Shown: positions 24,628 through 34,045 of the stretch, piece by piece | Numbering within the stretch: position 1 is the first letter of the stretch | How the letters are laid out: every line of letters begins with the position of its first letter | From: Tectiglobus sp965223355 | Lineage (GTDB): Bacteria > Pseudomonadota > Alphaproteobacteria > Rhizobiales > Hyphomicrobiaceae | DNA length: 64,000 bases | NCBI GenBank assembly: GCA_965223355.1 | Contig: CBDCWE010000003.1 | Coordinates: 3,348,001-3,412,000, forward strand | Direction: 5' to 3' | Notes under the pieces: generated by a model | The model's input: the letters and a program-made list of their open reading frames with translations, nothing else | Told to the model about the DNA's origin: nothing | The model's database searches: none | Program-made: the position numbers and the translations under genes

Positions 24628-25134
24628 ATGCGGGCAGCTGATTGTGAACGCACAAGCCGGGCGATCGTAGGGTGTTGGTGTGTGGTGTTGGCCGCGATCG
24701 CCGTGACGTCGTGCGGGCCGCTCTATAGACATGACCTGCTTTTGACCCCACCGAAGGATCCATCGGGCCGTCAATGTGTTGTGCGATGCACACAGGCACA
24801 ATCGTTTTGCGAGAGCGAGGAGATCCATCGCCGAGGTGACTCACTTGGACGCTGCTACGACAAAGCCGCCGAGTTTGCTGACGAGGCGTTTGCAGATTAC
24901 GAGCGTGAGCGCACTGCGAACAAAAAGCCCGTCGAAAAATCATTGTTCGACTTCCAAGAGCGGGAACGTTCCAGGTGTAACTCGCTCTATCAGACCGATG
25001 AGAAAATCTGCAAACGATCGTTCCTGCGCTGTTTCAAGCTCTGTGGTGGCGAACTTCATCTCAAGACCGTCTGCGTCGACAGATGCAAAAATGCCGAACC
25101 CGACTCGATACGCGAGTACAACGTATTTCCCTAA
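24628..25134 (+). CDS. Small cysteine-rich lipoprotein of unknown function
   Basis: 168 residues. A hydrophobic signal segment (about 12-27) ends in a lipobox VTSC with Cys29 as the predicted lipidation site. The mature part is charged and contains about ten further cysteines (for example CVVRCTQAQSFC and CFKLCGGELHLKTVCVDRC), suggesting disulfide bonds in the periplasm. I recognise no family. The ATG at 24628 is supported by GGGGCAG just upstream. The dispersed repeat copy B begins at its stop codon. Confidence 0.7.
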   Translation: MRAADCERTSRAIVGCWCVVLAAIAVTSCGPLYRHDLLLTPPKDPSGRQCVVRCTQAQSFCESEEIHRRGDSLGRCYDKAAEFADEAFADYERERTANKKPVEKSLFDFQERERSRCNSLYQTDEKICKRSFLRCFKLCGGELHLKTVCVDRCKNAEPDSIREYNVFP

Positions 25135-25225
25135 GGCAACCTGCCTTTAGTCGGAATTCGGAACGATCCCGACTAAAGGCAGAAAGTTGCTCGCCTCTAA
25201 AGTGGCGATCATGTTCGTGCTTTGA
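25135..25225 (-). repeat. Dispersed palindromic repeat, copy B
   Basis: Opposite orientation to copy A: GGCAACCTGCCTTTAGTCGG, a short centre, CCGACTAAAGGCAGAAAGTTGCTC, then GCCTCTAAAGTGGCGATCAT. The arms carry compensating changes (AGTCGG/CCGACT against ATTCGG/CCGAAT elsewhere), which keep the hairpin paired. The remaining bases to 25432 show no gene. Confidence 0.85.
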
Positions 25226-25432
25226 GTGTTCCGGATCGCGCGACCGGTTGTGAACGCAGCATCGCTGAAGCAGTACTGGCGCCGCGGCGGGCGGGCCGGT
25301 CCGTGTTTCGCTGGTCGACAACACTTCGGTTGCCAACAAGGGCAGACCACTGCAGAGCGCGCAAAATTCTATTGCCCACCGATCGCCGATATGTGCGAAT
25401 GTGCCCCTCGATCATGAGTGAGAGGTGGACAC

Positions 25433-26662
25433 GTGGCGCAAAAAGCACCGCCAATCGAACGCATGCCGTTGTGGGCAATTATCCTGACGGCTGCGACCAT
25501 TGCCAGCATCGGCATGGGGATCCGGCAGGCAATGGGGCTTTATCTCAAGCCGATCAGCGACGATCTCGGTCTCGGCCGCGAAGCCTTTTCGATGGCGATT
25601 GCGATTGCCAACATCGTGTGGGGGTTGGCAGCGCCGTTCACCGGTGCGATATCCGACAAGCTCGGCTGCGGCCGGGTGGTGATGTTTGGGGCGCTCACGA
25701 CGGCCGTCGGGCTATGGCTACTGCACGGCGCGACGTCGGACACACATCTATTTGTGTCCGGGATCTTTCTCGGTTTCGGCATTGCCGGCACCGGCATCAA
25801 TGCGCTGGTTGGCGCGGTCGGGCGTGCCTCACCGCCGGACCGGCAGGCATCCGCGGTTGCCAGGATCGGCATCGGCAGCGGCGTTGGCGCGCTGGTGGCG
25901 CTGCCCTATACGCATATCCTGATCGAGAACTTTGGTTGGCAGACCAGTCTCGTTGTTCTGGCAACGACGGCACTCATTGCATTGCCGCTGGCGTGGCCCG
26001 TGAGCGGGCGCCCGTACAAATCTGCCGAGACGACCAAGCCGCAGTCGGTGGGTGAGGCCTTACGCGAGGCCTTTGCCTACCCAAGTTTCTGGCTGCTCAA
26101 TGCCGGCTTCTTCGTGTGCGGGTTTCACGTCGTGTTCTATGCCGTTCATCTGCCACCTTACGTGGCCGACCAGGGCCTTGACCCCAGCATTGCCGTGATT
26201 GCGCTGACCCTGATCGGCGTTAGCAATCTGATCGGCACCTATTTGACCGGGGTCTGGGACCGGTATTTTGCAAAAAAGTGGGGCTTGGCACTGATCTATT
26301 TGGGCCGCGCTGCAGTATTTCTGGGCTTCTTGTACCTGCCGATCGACGGTCTCACCGTGATCGTGCTCAGCGTCTTTCTCGGTCTGTTCTGGTTGTCGAC
26401 GATACCGTTGACGTCGGCCATGGTTTCGACGTTCTTCGGGCCGACATGGATGACCATGCTCTATGGCATCGTGTTCTTCTCGCATCAGGTCGGCTCTTTT
26501 CTCGGTGCCTGGCTGGCCGGATATCTGTTCGATATCACACAGTCCTACGACATGATGTGGTGGATCTCGGTCGGCCTCGGGCTGTTTGCAGCGCTGATTC
26601 ACATGCCGATTCGTGAACGACCCGTGGCCCGGCCCGCGGCAACACCTGCCGATGCCGTATGA
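25433..26662 (+). CDS. MFS transporter, OFA/monocarboxylate-like
   Basis: 409 residues from GTG 25433, preceded by AGAGGTGG; an in-frame GTG at 25418 is the alternative. It has about twelve membrane segments with the MFS loop motif GAISDKLGCGRVV between helices 2 and 3. The overall pattern (an early GIRQAMGLYLKPISDDLG and a C-terminal SFLGAWLAGYLFD) resembles MFS carriers for small organic anions, such as the oxalate:formate antiporter group. The substrate is unknown. It appears to be a single-gene unit behind repeat copy B. Confidence 0.88.
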   Translation: MAQKAPPIERMPLWAIILTAATIASIGMGIRQAMGLYLKPISDDLGLGREAFSMAIAIANIVWGLAAPFTGAISDKLGCGRVVMFGALTTAVGLWLLHGATSDTHLFVSGIFLGFGIAGTGINALVGAVGRASPPDRQASAVARIGIGSGVGALVALPYTHILIENFGWQTSLVVLATTALIALPLAWPVSGRPYKSAETTKPQSVGEALREAFAYPSFWLLNAGFFVCGFHVVFYAVHLPPYVADQGLDPSIAVIALTLIGVSNLIGTYLTGVWDRYFAKKWGLALIYLGRAAVFLGFLYLPIDGLTVIVLSVFLGLFWLSTIPLTSAMVSTFFGPTWMTMLYGIVFFSHQVGSFLGAWLAGYLFDITQSYDMMWWISVGLGLFAALIHMPIRERPVARPAATPADAV

Positions 26663-26808
26663 ACTTTTCCGCTTTTGGCCGGCCGTCCGGTTGCAGCAAT
26701 TCCGCTGCTGTCCAAGGCGCGCCTTAGCTCTACACCGGGCGCTTTGGCACACGCCGGCATTTGCGCTATTATCGAAGTCTGGATCGCGGACGAACGGAGA
26801 GTGCAAGC

Positions 26809-26943
26809 GTGTCACCGACTGTGCGATGGGGTATCATAGCTGCCGTCGGATTGCTCGTCGGCAGCGGGGTTTACCTGTGGGCCGTGCGCGGGCATGCGTT
26901 GCTGCTTGATCTTGCAAGCAGCGCCATTGCCTGGTGCCTTTAA
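26809..26943 (+). CDS. 44-residue single-span membrane protein
   Basis: GTG 26809, preceded by CGGAGAG, starts VSPTVRWGIIAAVGLLVGSG, a single membrane helix, followed by VYLWAVRG and a second hydrophobic stretch rich in Leu/Ala ending WCL. Tiny proteins of this layout occur in other alphaproteobacteria as uncharacterised membrane proteins. The frame extends to ATG 26761, but that part lacks character. Confidence 0.6.
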   Translation: MSPTVRWGIIAAVGLLVGSGVYLWAVRGHALLLDLASSAIAWCL

Positions 26944-27070
26944 GTCCGCTGCCGCCGATAACTTTTCACAACGCTCGTGTTCTCTCACAGAAATTAAGTG
27001 GTTTCATCGCCGCACGTCCGTCACGAGGCTTGGCATGACCGCTGAGCTGGACTAGCCCGAATGAGCTGAA

Positions 27071-27134
27071 CTAGATCATCTTTGTGCCTTTATTCGGGAT
27101 CGTTCCGATTCCGAATAAAGGCAGGTTGCTCTAG
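27071..27134 (+). repeat. Dispersed palindromic repeat, copy C (short)
   Basis: Contains TGCCTTTATTCGGGATCG and its inverse half CCGAATAAAGGCAGGTTGCTC, but lacks the left flank GGCGAGCAACTTTC seen in copy A. The segment 26944-27249 otherwise shows no gene. Confidence 0.85.
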
Positions 27135-27249
27135 CCCGAATGAGAACGGAAAGTTGCGCGATGTCTGAAACGGCGATCACAATCGGCCATCGACGGCGGC
27201 GTGGTGGGCGGCGATAAATCGGGTCGACAGGGGATTGAGCCCGGCTGTT

Positions 27250-28137
27250 ATGATGAACGAAATGCCATCGAGCTCTGCAAACTCCTGGTACGGCGACTTG
27301 CGCGCCTGGCTCGGGTCGATCGTCAATCATCCGATCTGTGAGCGGGTCGTCGTGACCTTAATCGTGATTAACGCGATCGCCCTCGGCCTTGAGACCAGCA
27401 CGAGCGTGACGGCCGTCGCCGGCACGTTTCTCGAGGCCTTGGACACCGTTATTCTCTTTGTCTTTGTGATCGAGATTGCAGCACGGATTATCGTCAACGG
27501 TGCCAGGTTCTGGCGCGACCCCTGGAGCGTTTTCGATTTTGTCGTGGTCGGTGCGACGCTGCTGCCGTTGAGCGGCAACTTTTCGATTCTGCGCGCCATT
27601 CGCATTATCCGCGCATTGCGCCTGGTGTCCGCCATTCCGTCCGTGCGCCGGGTGGTTGGCGGTTTGCTGTCGGCGATCCCGAGCATGGGCGCGGTGATCC
27701 TGCTGCTGCTGCTGGTCAACTATATCTTCGCGGTGATGGGCACAAAGCTGTTTGCCGCTGAATTTCCCCGACACTTCGGGACGATCGGCGCTTCGTTCTT
27801 CACGTTCTTTCAGATCATGACGCTCGAAGGCTGGGCCGAAGAGGTGGTGCGCCCGGTGATGGACAAATATCCAATGGCCTGGCTGCTGTTCATTCCCTAC
27901 ATTGTGTTTGTCGTTTTCGCCGTGCTCAATCTGTTCATCGGCATTATCGTCGATGCCATGCAGCGCGAGGCTCACGACGCGCGCGATGCGTTCATCGAGG
28001 ACGCACGTGATGCCATCATCGAAGCCGATGACGAAGAGCACGCCGCGGTGATGGCTGAGCTCAAGGCGTTGCGTGCCGAGCTCAAGGAATTGCGCGACGG
28101 GATCGCGGCACGAGCCAGTTCGGACGGAGCCGGCTAA
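27250..28137 (+). CDS. Voltage-gated-type cation channel subunit (bacterial Nav-like)
   Basis: 295 residues from ATG 27250 (TTG 27235 is also possible). One six-helix unit. The S4 segment ILRAIRIIRALRLVSAIPSVRR has Arg at every third position, the hallmark of a voltage sensor. The pore loop has MTLEGWAEEVVRP, resembling the bacterial sodium-channel filter TLESW. S6 is followed by a charged C-terminal helix (EHAAVMAELKALRAELKEL) likely to form a four-stranded coiled coil. It should assemble as a homotetramer in the inner membrane. Ion selectivity is inferred from the filter alone; Gly in place of Ser in TLESW is a difference. Confidence 0.88.
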   Translation: MMNEMPSSSANSWYGDLRAWLGSIVNHPICERVVVTLIVINAIALGLETSTSVTAVAGTFLEALDTVILFVFVIEIAARIIVNGARFWRDPWSVFDFVVVGATLLPLSGNFSILRAIRIIRALRLVSAIPSVRRVVGGLLSAIPSMGAVILLLLLVNYIFAVMGTKLFAAEFPRHFGTIGASFFTFFQIMTLEGWAEEVVRPVMDKYPMAWLLFIPYIVFVVFAVLNLFIGIIVDAMQREAHDARDAFIEDARDAIIEADDEEHAAVMAELKALRAELKELRDGIAARASSDGAG

Positions 28138-28230
28138 ATCTAACCGGCTATTGAGCCGAACGTCGGCACGATCAAAGGCTCAGCCGTTTGGGCACGATCC
28201 CGGTTCTGGTGGCTGGAGTGGGGGAGACGA

Positions 28231-29343
28231 TTGCGGCTGTTCCGGCGACATCGAAAGCTCAATGTGGCGCTGCAAGGCGGCGGTGTCCACGGTGCGTTTA
28301 CGTGGGGCGCGCTCGATCGGCTGTTGGCTGATCGCGACATTGACGTCGGCTGGATCAGCGGCACGAGTGCCGGCGCGGTCAATGCGGTGGCCGTTGCGCA
28401 CGGCCTTGCTCAGGGCGACCGGGAGCGGGGCCGGCAGGCCATGCGCGACATCTGGAATGCGGTCGAACGCGCCGGATTGCCGGATCTGATGCGGTTCAAT
28501 CCGTTTCTCGCTGGATTTGCGAAAGCCGCACCGATTGCCAACATGGCGGCGCTGTTTTCGCCATATGAGTTCAATCCGACGCGATTTGACCCGCTGCGCA
28601 AGATCATCAACGAACATGTCGACTTCGCGGCGATCAGGTCGTGCGACAACATCGAGCTGCTGATTGCTGCCACGGATGTGGCGACGGGCCGGGCGCGGTT
28701 GTTCCGGCGCCCGGAACTCACCGTCGATGCGGTTCTCGCCTCAGCGTGCCTGCCAACATTGCATCATGCCGTGGAGATCGACGGGCGGGCCTATTGGGAT
28801 GGTGGGTTCTCGGCCAATCCCGATCTCGTCACGCTAGCAGCAGAAAGCCCGGTCAACGATACGCTGCTGATCCAGCTCAATCCGGTCTACAAGGCCGGTG
28901 CGCCGCGTGATGCCAAAGGTATCGAGGACCGGGTCAACACCATTACGTTCAATCAGCCGCTGATCCGTGACATCGAAACAATCCTGTTGGCAAAAGCGAT
29001 GCGCGGCGGCTTGTTCGCACCGCGAAACGACCGCCTGTACCATCTCAAGACGCATCGTTTTCATCTGATCGAGGCGGGCCGGCATACATCCGGGCTCGAT
29101 GCGGATTCCAAGATCCTGCCGGATACAGGGCTGATCAACTATCTGTTCGGCGCCGGCGAGCGCGAGGCTGGAAAGTGGCTGGAGGTGCACAAATCAGCCA
29201 TCGGCAAGCGCTCGAGCGTCGATCTCAAGGCCCGCTTTATCGATTCCGAACCGGTGGCCTTCGTTGCAGATCAGACCGCTGACGGTGTTGTCGAAACGGT
29301 TGATACGCGAGCCGGCCCGATCGTTGCGAAAGTACGCTCATGA
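28231..29343 (+). CDS. Patatin-like phospholipase
   Basis: 370 residues from TTG 28231, with GTGGGGGAGACGA immediately upstream as ribosome site. It shows the patatin catalytic layout: oxyanion motif GGGVHG (about 16-21), nucleophile Ser46 in GTSAG, and Asp in DGGFSANP, forming a Ser-Asp dyad. This predicts a lipid acyl hydrolase acting on membrane phospholipids or storage lipid. No signal peptide is seen. It follows the channel gene by 93 bp and may or may not share its transcript. Confidence 0.92.
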   Translation: MRLFRRHRKLNVALQGGGVHGAFTWGALDRLLADRDIDVGWISGTSAGAVNAVAVAHGLAQGDRERGRQAMRDIWNAVERAGLPDLMRFNPFLAGFAKAAPIANMAALFSPYEFNPTRFDPLRKIINEHVDFAAIRSCDNIELLIAATDVATGRARLFRRPELTVDAVLASACLPTLHHAVEIDGRAYWDGGFSANPDLVTLAAESPVNDTLLIQLNPVYKAGAPRDAKGIEDRVNTITFNQPLIRDIETILLAKAMRGGLFAPRNDRLYHLKTHRFHLIEAGRHTSGLDADSKILPDTGLINYLFGAGEREAGKWLEVHKSAIGKRSSVDLKARFIDSEPVAFVADQTADGVVETVDTRAGPIVAKVRS

Positions 29344-29571
29344 AGCCGGCAGCTGGACAAATGATCGCATGCGCGGTCGGTTTGCCTGCCACCGCGAAAT
29401 TAAGTGTGATTGGCTTTGGTCTCAGCACGATGCGGATTATCAGGTTGTGCGAGTTGGACGCCGGCCCGGCGCCGAGTAAGGTGCGCCGGCACTGGTGAGA
29501 AGAGATCGGGCCCGCAGGTCGGTCGCACTCTCTGAAATCGCAGAGATCGCCCAGACGAGAAGGGGGCAGAC

Positions 29572-30543
29572 TTGAGCGTTGAAAACGCGCAGAAGCTAAG
29601 TTCGGTCGAGCAAATCATCGACGGCCTGGGATCGGTTTCCTATATCGCCTCACGCCAGATCGCGACGGCGATCCTGATTGCACAGAACCTTTCAAAACCG
29701 GTCCTCGTGGAAGGTTCGGCCGGGGTCGGCAAGACCGAGCTGGCGCTTGCAACGGCGGCCTATCTCGATCTGCCGCTGATCCGCATGCAGTGCTACGAGG
29801 GGCTCGATGAGTCGAAATCGCTCTATGAGTGGAAGTATGGCAAGCAACTGCTCTACACGCAGGTCCTCAAAGACAAGATTGGTTCGGTGCTCAAGGACAC
29901 CGATGATCTGTCGTCGGCAATGCAGCGCCTGCACGGCTTCACGGACGTGTTTTTCTCCGAGCAGTTTCTCGAGCCGCGCCCGCTCCTGAAGGCCCTGCAA
30001 GAGCCCGCCGGTGCGGTGCTCCTGATCGATGAGGTCGACAAGGCGAACGAGGAGTTCGAGGCCTTTCTGCTCGAGGTGCTGTCGGCTTTCCAGGTGACAA
30101 TACCGGAGATCGGGACGGTCAAGGCCGCCTGCCCGCCGCTGGTGTTTCTCACCTCCAACAACACCCGCGACATGGGCGATGCGCTCAAGCGGCGCTGTCT
30201 TCACCTGTTCATTCCATTGCCGGATGCCAAGCTTGAAGAGCGCATCGTTAGAGCGCGCGTGCCCGATATTGACGCGCGATTGCGCCGGCAACTGGTCAGC
30301 TTCGTCCAAAGCCTGCGTGCGGTCGATCTCAAGAAGCTGCCATCGATCAGTGAAACCATCGACTGGGCGCGGGCGCTGGTGTTGATCAATGCGGCGGAGC
30401 TTGAACCGGCCCTGGTTCGCGAGACCCTCAATGTGCTGCTGAAGTTCGAAGAGGACATCACGGCTGCCGAGCGCAAGGTGGCGGAACTGGTGCACAACGC
30501 CAGGCAATCCTCGCAAGGTATGGCCGGTGCAACGCGCGCTTGA
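29572..30543 (+). CDS. MoxR-family AAA+ ATPase
   Basis: 323 residues from TTG 29572 with AGAAGGGGG upstream. Walker A is VEGSAGVGKTEL, Walker B VLLIDEVDKAN, and sensor 1 FLTSNNTRDM; the C-terminal lid follows. MoxR ATPases act with VWA-domain partners to mature or activate protein complexes. The next gene overlaps it by 17 bases and encodes exactly such a partner. In CO-dehydrogenase clusters the equivalent pair is CoxD/CoxE, but no dehydrogenase gene is in this window, so the target is unknown. Confidence 0.92.
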   Translation: MSVENAQKLSSVEQIIDGLGSVSYIASRQIATAILIAQNLSKPVLVEGSAGVGKTELALATAAYLDLPLIRMQCYEGLDESKSLYEWKYGKQLLYTQVLKDKIGSVLKDTDDLSSAMQRLHGFTDVFFSEQFLEPRPLLKALQEPAGAVLLIDEVDKANEEFEAFLLEVLSAFQVTIPEIGTVKAACPPLVFLTSNNTRDMGDALKRRCLHLFIPLPDAKLEERIVRARVPDIDARLRRQLVSFVQSLRAVDLKKLPSISETIDWARALVLINAAELEPALVRETLNVLLKFEEDITAAERKVAELVHNARQSSQGMAGATRA

Positions 30544-31864
30544 ACAGTTCATTCGGGCGCTCAGGGCGGCCGATGTCCGCGTCTCCGTTGCCGAGGCGAT
30601 GGAGGCCCATGAGGTCGCAGCGGCAATCGGGTTCGGTGAGCGGGCGCTGTTGAAGGATGCGCTTGGGCTGACCGTCGCCAAATCCCGTGCCGAAAAGGAG
30701 CGGTTCGCTGAGACCTTCGATATGTTCTTTGCGCGCGATCGGCTTGAAGCTCTGGATGAGGGCGCCCGGGCGGGCGAGCAACCGCCGACCAGCACCGGCA
30801 GTCAACTCGCCGACATGCTGCTTGGCAACGACCGCGAGGGCCTCGCCGCCGCCATGGAAACCGCCGCCCAGGCGGTTGGCGTCGGCAACATCCGTTATTT
30901 TACGCAAGTCAACTACATGGCCCGTCGCATGCTGGAACAAATGGGTCTGCGCGAACTCGAGCGCCTGATCGGCGATGTCGTCAACGGGCGGGTCGATGGC
31001 GGTACGGACCTGGCCGCGGCTCTCGAACATCAGCGAGCGCGTTTGCTTGAGACCGGGCGCGGCTACGTCGAGCGGCAGTTTGAAATCTACGGGCGGTTTG
31101 CTGCAGGTCAGTTGCGCGAAGAGTTTCTCGAACAAACACCGTTGGCTGCGATCGACCGACGTGATTTTGCACGGATGAACCGATTGGTGCGACGGCTCGC
31201 CAAGAAGCTCGCTGCGCGCCATGTCCACCGTCACAAACGAACGCGGCGCGGGCATCTCGACGTGCGGCGGACGCTGCGGGTCAACATGGCGCACGACGGC
31301 ATACCGTTCGAGACGGTTTGGAAGCAACGGCGGGTGGAGCGGCCGAACATTGTCGTGGTTTGTGACGTGAGCCGTTCGGTTGCCGCCTCGGCGCAGTTTC
31401 TGCTGATGTTCCTCTACAATCTCAACGACGTACTCGCGGATCTCAGGAGCTTTGCGTTTTCCTCGCGCCTGGTGGCGGTCGATCACCTTCTGGACGATCA
31501 CGCGGTCGAAGAGGCGGTGCCGAAGGTGCTCGAGAAGATCGGGTTCATGTCAACCGACTACGGCCGCGCGTTCGATGACCTCAAGAGCCAGTTCGCAGAT
31601 TGTATCAACCGGCGCACGACCGTGATTATTCTCGGCGATGCGCGCTCAAATCACCTTGATCCTCGGGTTGACATCATCAAATGGATCGGTGAGCGCAGCC
31701 GCCGCGTGGTCTGGCTCAACCCGGAGCCGCAGGCGTTCTGGGGGACCGGTGACTCAGAAATGCAACGCTATCGGCCCTATTGCCATGTCGCCAAGACCTG
31801 CCGAACGATTAAGGACCTTGAACGTGTCGTGGACAATATTCTGCGCACCTCGGCACCGGCCTGA
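30527..31864 (+). CDS. CoxE-type VWA-domain protein
   Basis: 445 residues from GTG 30527, overlapping the MoxR gene. The N-terminal 250 residues are helical and basic. The C-terminal part is a von Willebrand A domain with a MIDAS motif DVSRS (in IVVVCDVSRSVAAS), STDYGRAF as the likely Thr-containing loop, and VIILGDARSN. CoxE proteins partner MoxR ATPases in metal-centre maturation; here the pair is on its own. Confidence 0.92.
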   Translation: MQRALEQFIRALRAADVRVSVAEAMEAHEVAAAIGFGERALLKDALGLTVAKSRAEKERFAETFDMFFARDRLEALDEGARAGEQPPTSTGSQLADMLLGNDREGLAAAMETAAQAVGVGNIRYFTQVNYMARRMLEQMGLRELERLIGDVVNGRVDGGTDLAAALEHQRARLLETGRGYVERQFEIYGRFAAGQLREEFLEQTPLAAIDRRDFARMNRLVRRLAKKLAARHVHRHKRTRRGHLDVRRTLRVNMAHDGIPFETVWKQRRVERPNIVVVCDVSRSVAASAQFLLMFLYNLNDVLADLRSFAFSSRLVAVDHLLDDHAVEEAVPKVLEKIGFMSTDYGRAFDDLKSQFADCINRRTTVIILGDARSNHLDPRVDIIKWIGERSRRVVWLNPEPQAFWGTGDSEMQRYRPYCHVAKTCRTIKDLERVVDNILRTSAPA

Positions 31865-31947
31865 CGGGCTCGATCCCGCCACATCAACACCCCGCCAAAT
31901 CAACACAATGTGAGACCGGATCGCGCGCCGCGCCGGCGTGACACACT

Positions 31948-31983
31948 GATCATCCAAATTTCTGCGATCATCCAAATTTCTGC
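31948..31983 (+). repeat. 18-bp tandem duplication
   Basis: GATCATCCAAATTTCTGC occurs twice head to tail in the 450-bp gap 31865-32317 between the CoxE gene and the ABC operon. No gene is seen in the gap; it should hold the promoter of the ABC operon, but none could be picked out with confidence. Confidence 0.9.
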
Positions 31984-32317
31984 CGCAAGTCGTTGGCACT
32001 CCCCTCTTGACAGTGCCAAGGGTTGAACTATGTCAATCGGCGCAGCTTGCAAACTCGAACAAAAAGAACATGTCGGTGGAGGAAATGCGCGTCCCGTTGG
32101 CAATCTGCACGCCGCTATCGCCCTGGATCGGTTGCACGCCTCGGCGAGCCGCGGTTGATTTCGTGATGGCATCGCGGCGCGCTCGCTCTGGGTTCGGGGT
32201 TTGCGAACCGGCGTTGGCATGCTATCCCGCCGCTCAAAGTTCTTCCCAAGCAATTCAACCCGATAAGTGGCTACTGCAACGCATGCGGTGCACTTGCCGC
32301 AACGTGAGGAAATGTTG

Positions 32318-33289
32318 ATGGCCGAACTGATCAAGACAGACCGGCTGGTGAAGCACTTTGGCGATATTGCTGCGGTGAACGGGATTTCACTGTCGGTCCA
32401 GAAGGGCGAGGTCTTGGGTTTTCTCGGCCCCAATGGTGCCGGAAAATCAACGACGATGAAAATGATCACCGGTTTTCTGGAACCGGATAGCGGTGCCGTC
32501 AGGATCGACGGAACCGACATGGCGAAGGATCCGATAACGGCCAAGAAGCAGATCGGGTATCTGCCCGAAGGCGCGCCGGCGTATGGTGATATGACGCCGG
32601 AATCGTTTTTGCGGTTCGTTGCGGAAATCCGTGGCTTTGATGCCGGCGAACGCGACTATCGCGTTGCCCAAGCGGTCGAGAAAACCGGTCTCAAATCAGT
32701 GCTCCACCAGCTGATCGATACGTTGTCGAAGGGCTACAAGCGCCGGGTCGGCGTTGCCCAGGCAATCCTTCACGATCCCGAAGTGCTGATCATGGACGAG
32801 CCGACCGATGGTCTCGATCCCAACCAAAAGCACCAGGTGCGCGCACTCATCCGGGAGATGGCGGCTGCCAAGGCGATCATCGTTTCGACGCACATTCTTG
32901 AGGAAGTCGAGGCCGTATGTACGCGAGCGGTGGTGATTGATCGTGGTCGGATCGTTGCCGACGGAACGGCCGAGGATCTGATGCGCCGGTTGCCCTATCA
33001 CAACGCCGTGGCGCTCAGAGTTTCGCTCGAAAGTGCCGATGGTTTGAAGAGCGCGCTCGGAGGTCTTGCCGGGGTTGCCGACGTCGAAGAGATCAGCCGG
33101 GCCAACGGGCATGTCCGCCTGCGCGCCATTCCCAAAGCGCACGCGGCGATTGCCACGGACATTGCCGCCCTGGTCCGCGATCAGTCGATTGCGATCGAAG
33201 AGTTCCAGGTTGAGCGCGGGCGTCTCGACGAAGTGTTCCGCGAAATCACGACCGCCGATACCGGCACCAGCATCGCAGCCAACCGCTGA
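32318..33289 (+). CDS. GldA-like ABC transporter ATPase
   Basis: 323 residues from ATG 32318, with GTGAGGA 7 bases upstream (ATG 32312 is too close to it). Walker A is GPNGAGKST, the signature LSKGYKRRVGVAQ, Walker B VLIMDEPTDGLD, and His in VSTHILEE. The LSKGY signature and the C-terminal extension resemble GldA, the ATPase of the gliding-associated Gld exporter in Bacteroidetes. Such operons also occur in non-gliding proteobacteria with unknown substrate. First gene of a four-gene operon. Confidence 0.9.
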   Translation: MAELIKTDRLVKHFGDIAAVNGISLSVQKGEVLGFLGPNGAGKSTTMKMITGFLEPDSGAVRIDGTDMAKDPITAKKQIGYLPEGAPAYGDMTPESFLRFVAEIRGFDAGERDYRVAQAVEKTGLKSVLHQLIDTLSKGYKRRVGVAQAILHDPEVLIMDEPTDGLDPNQKHQVRALIREMAAAKAIIVSTHILEEVEAVCTRAVVIDRGRIVADGTAEDLMRRLPYHNAVALRVSLESADGLKSALGGLAGVADVEEISRANGHVRLRAIPKAHAAIATDIAALVRDQSIAIEEFQVERGRLDEVFREITTADTGTSIAANR

Positions 33290-33299
33290 GGAGGCAGTC

Positions 33300-34034
33300 A
33301 TGCGCAACATCCGGATTATCTTCTGGCGCGAGCTCAATGCCTACTTCGGCACGACGCTTGCCTATGTCTTTGTCGCCATCTTCGTTGCGTTGGTGTGTGC
33401 GCTGGCGTTCTATGTGGGACAGTTTTTCGCGCGCGGTCAGGCCGACCTGGCGGTGTTCTTTCAGTATCACCCGTGGGTCTACCTGATCTTGGTGCCGGCG
33501 GTGGCCATGCGATTGTGGGCGGAGGAACGCAAGTCCGGTACCATCGAATTGCTCATGACATTGCCGATTTCGCCAACGCAGGCGATCGTTGGCAAGTTCC
33601 TCGCCGCCTGGGTGTTTCTCGGCGTCGCGCTGGTGCTGACGTTACCGATGTGGCTCACGGTCAACCATCTCGGCAACCCCGACAATGGCGTGATCCTGGC
33701 CAGCTATATCGGCAGCTTCCTGATGGCCGGGGCGTTTCTTGCCATCGGTTCATTCGTGTCGGCACTGACCAAGAACCAGGTCATTGCTTTTATTGTGGCG
33801 GCCGTCATCTGCTTCCTGTTCGTGATGAGTTCGCTGCCGTTGGTGCTCGGTTTCTTCCGCGCCTGGGCGCCGAGCTTTGTGGTGTCGGGCATCGAGGCGA
33901 TGAGCTTCCTGTCACATTTCCAACTGATCAGCAAAGGCGTGATTACGCTGCCATCTCTGATCTTCTATCTGTCGATGATAGCCTTCTTCCTGTTCGCCAA
34001 TACCTTGGCCGTTGCGCAGAAGAAGGCGGAGTAG
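33300..34034 (+). CDS. GldF-like ABC-2 type permease
   Basis: 244 residues from ATG 33300, ten bases after the ATPase stop and preceded by GAGGAGG. It has about six membrane segments and the block AEERKSGTIELLMTLPIS, typical of ABC-2 exporters of the GldF/NosY kind. It should form the membrane channel energised by the upstream ATPase. An open frame reaching back to 33066 runs inside the ATPase gene and is not used. Confidence 0.9.
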   Translation: MRNIRIIFWRELNAYFGTTLAYVFVAIFVALVCALAFYVGQFFARGQADLAVFFQYHPWVYLILVPAVAMRLWAEERKSGTIELLMTLPISPTQAIVGKFLAAWVFLGVALVLTLPMWLTVNHLGNPDNGVILASYIGSFLMAGAFLAIGSFVSALTKNQVIAFIVAAVICFLFVMSSLPLVLGFFRAWAPSFVVSGIEAMSFLSHFQLISKGVITLPSLIFYLSMIAFFLFANTLAVAQKKAE

Positions 34035-34045
34035 GAGGGCAACCG

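Noticed and set aside
25222..26055. Arg/His-rich plus-strand frame over the start of the MFS gene
   Set aside because: The overlapping frame has clear MFS helices; this one is low in hydrophobic order and has no family features.
29692..30795. Long minus-strand frame opposite the MoxR gene
   Set aside because: Walker A and B motifs and the overlap with the CoxE gene fix the plus strand as coding.
33395..34045. 5' extension of the GldG-like gene
   Set aside because: It runs through the permease gene in another frame; ATG 34046 has a good ribosome site and the right domain start.
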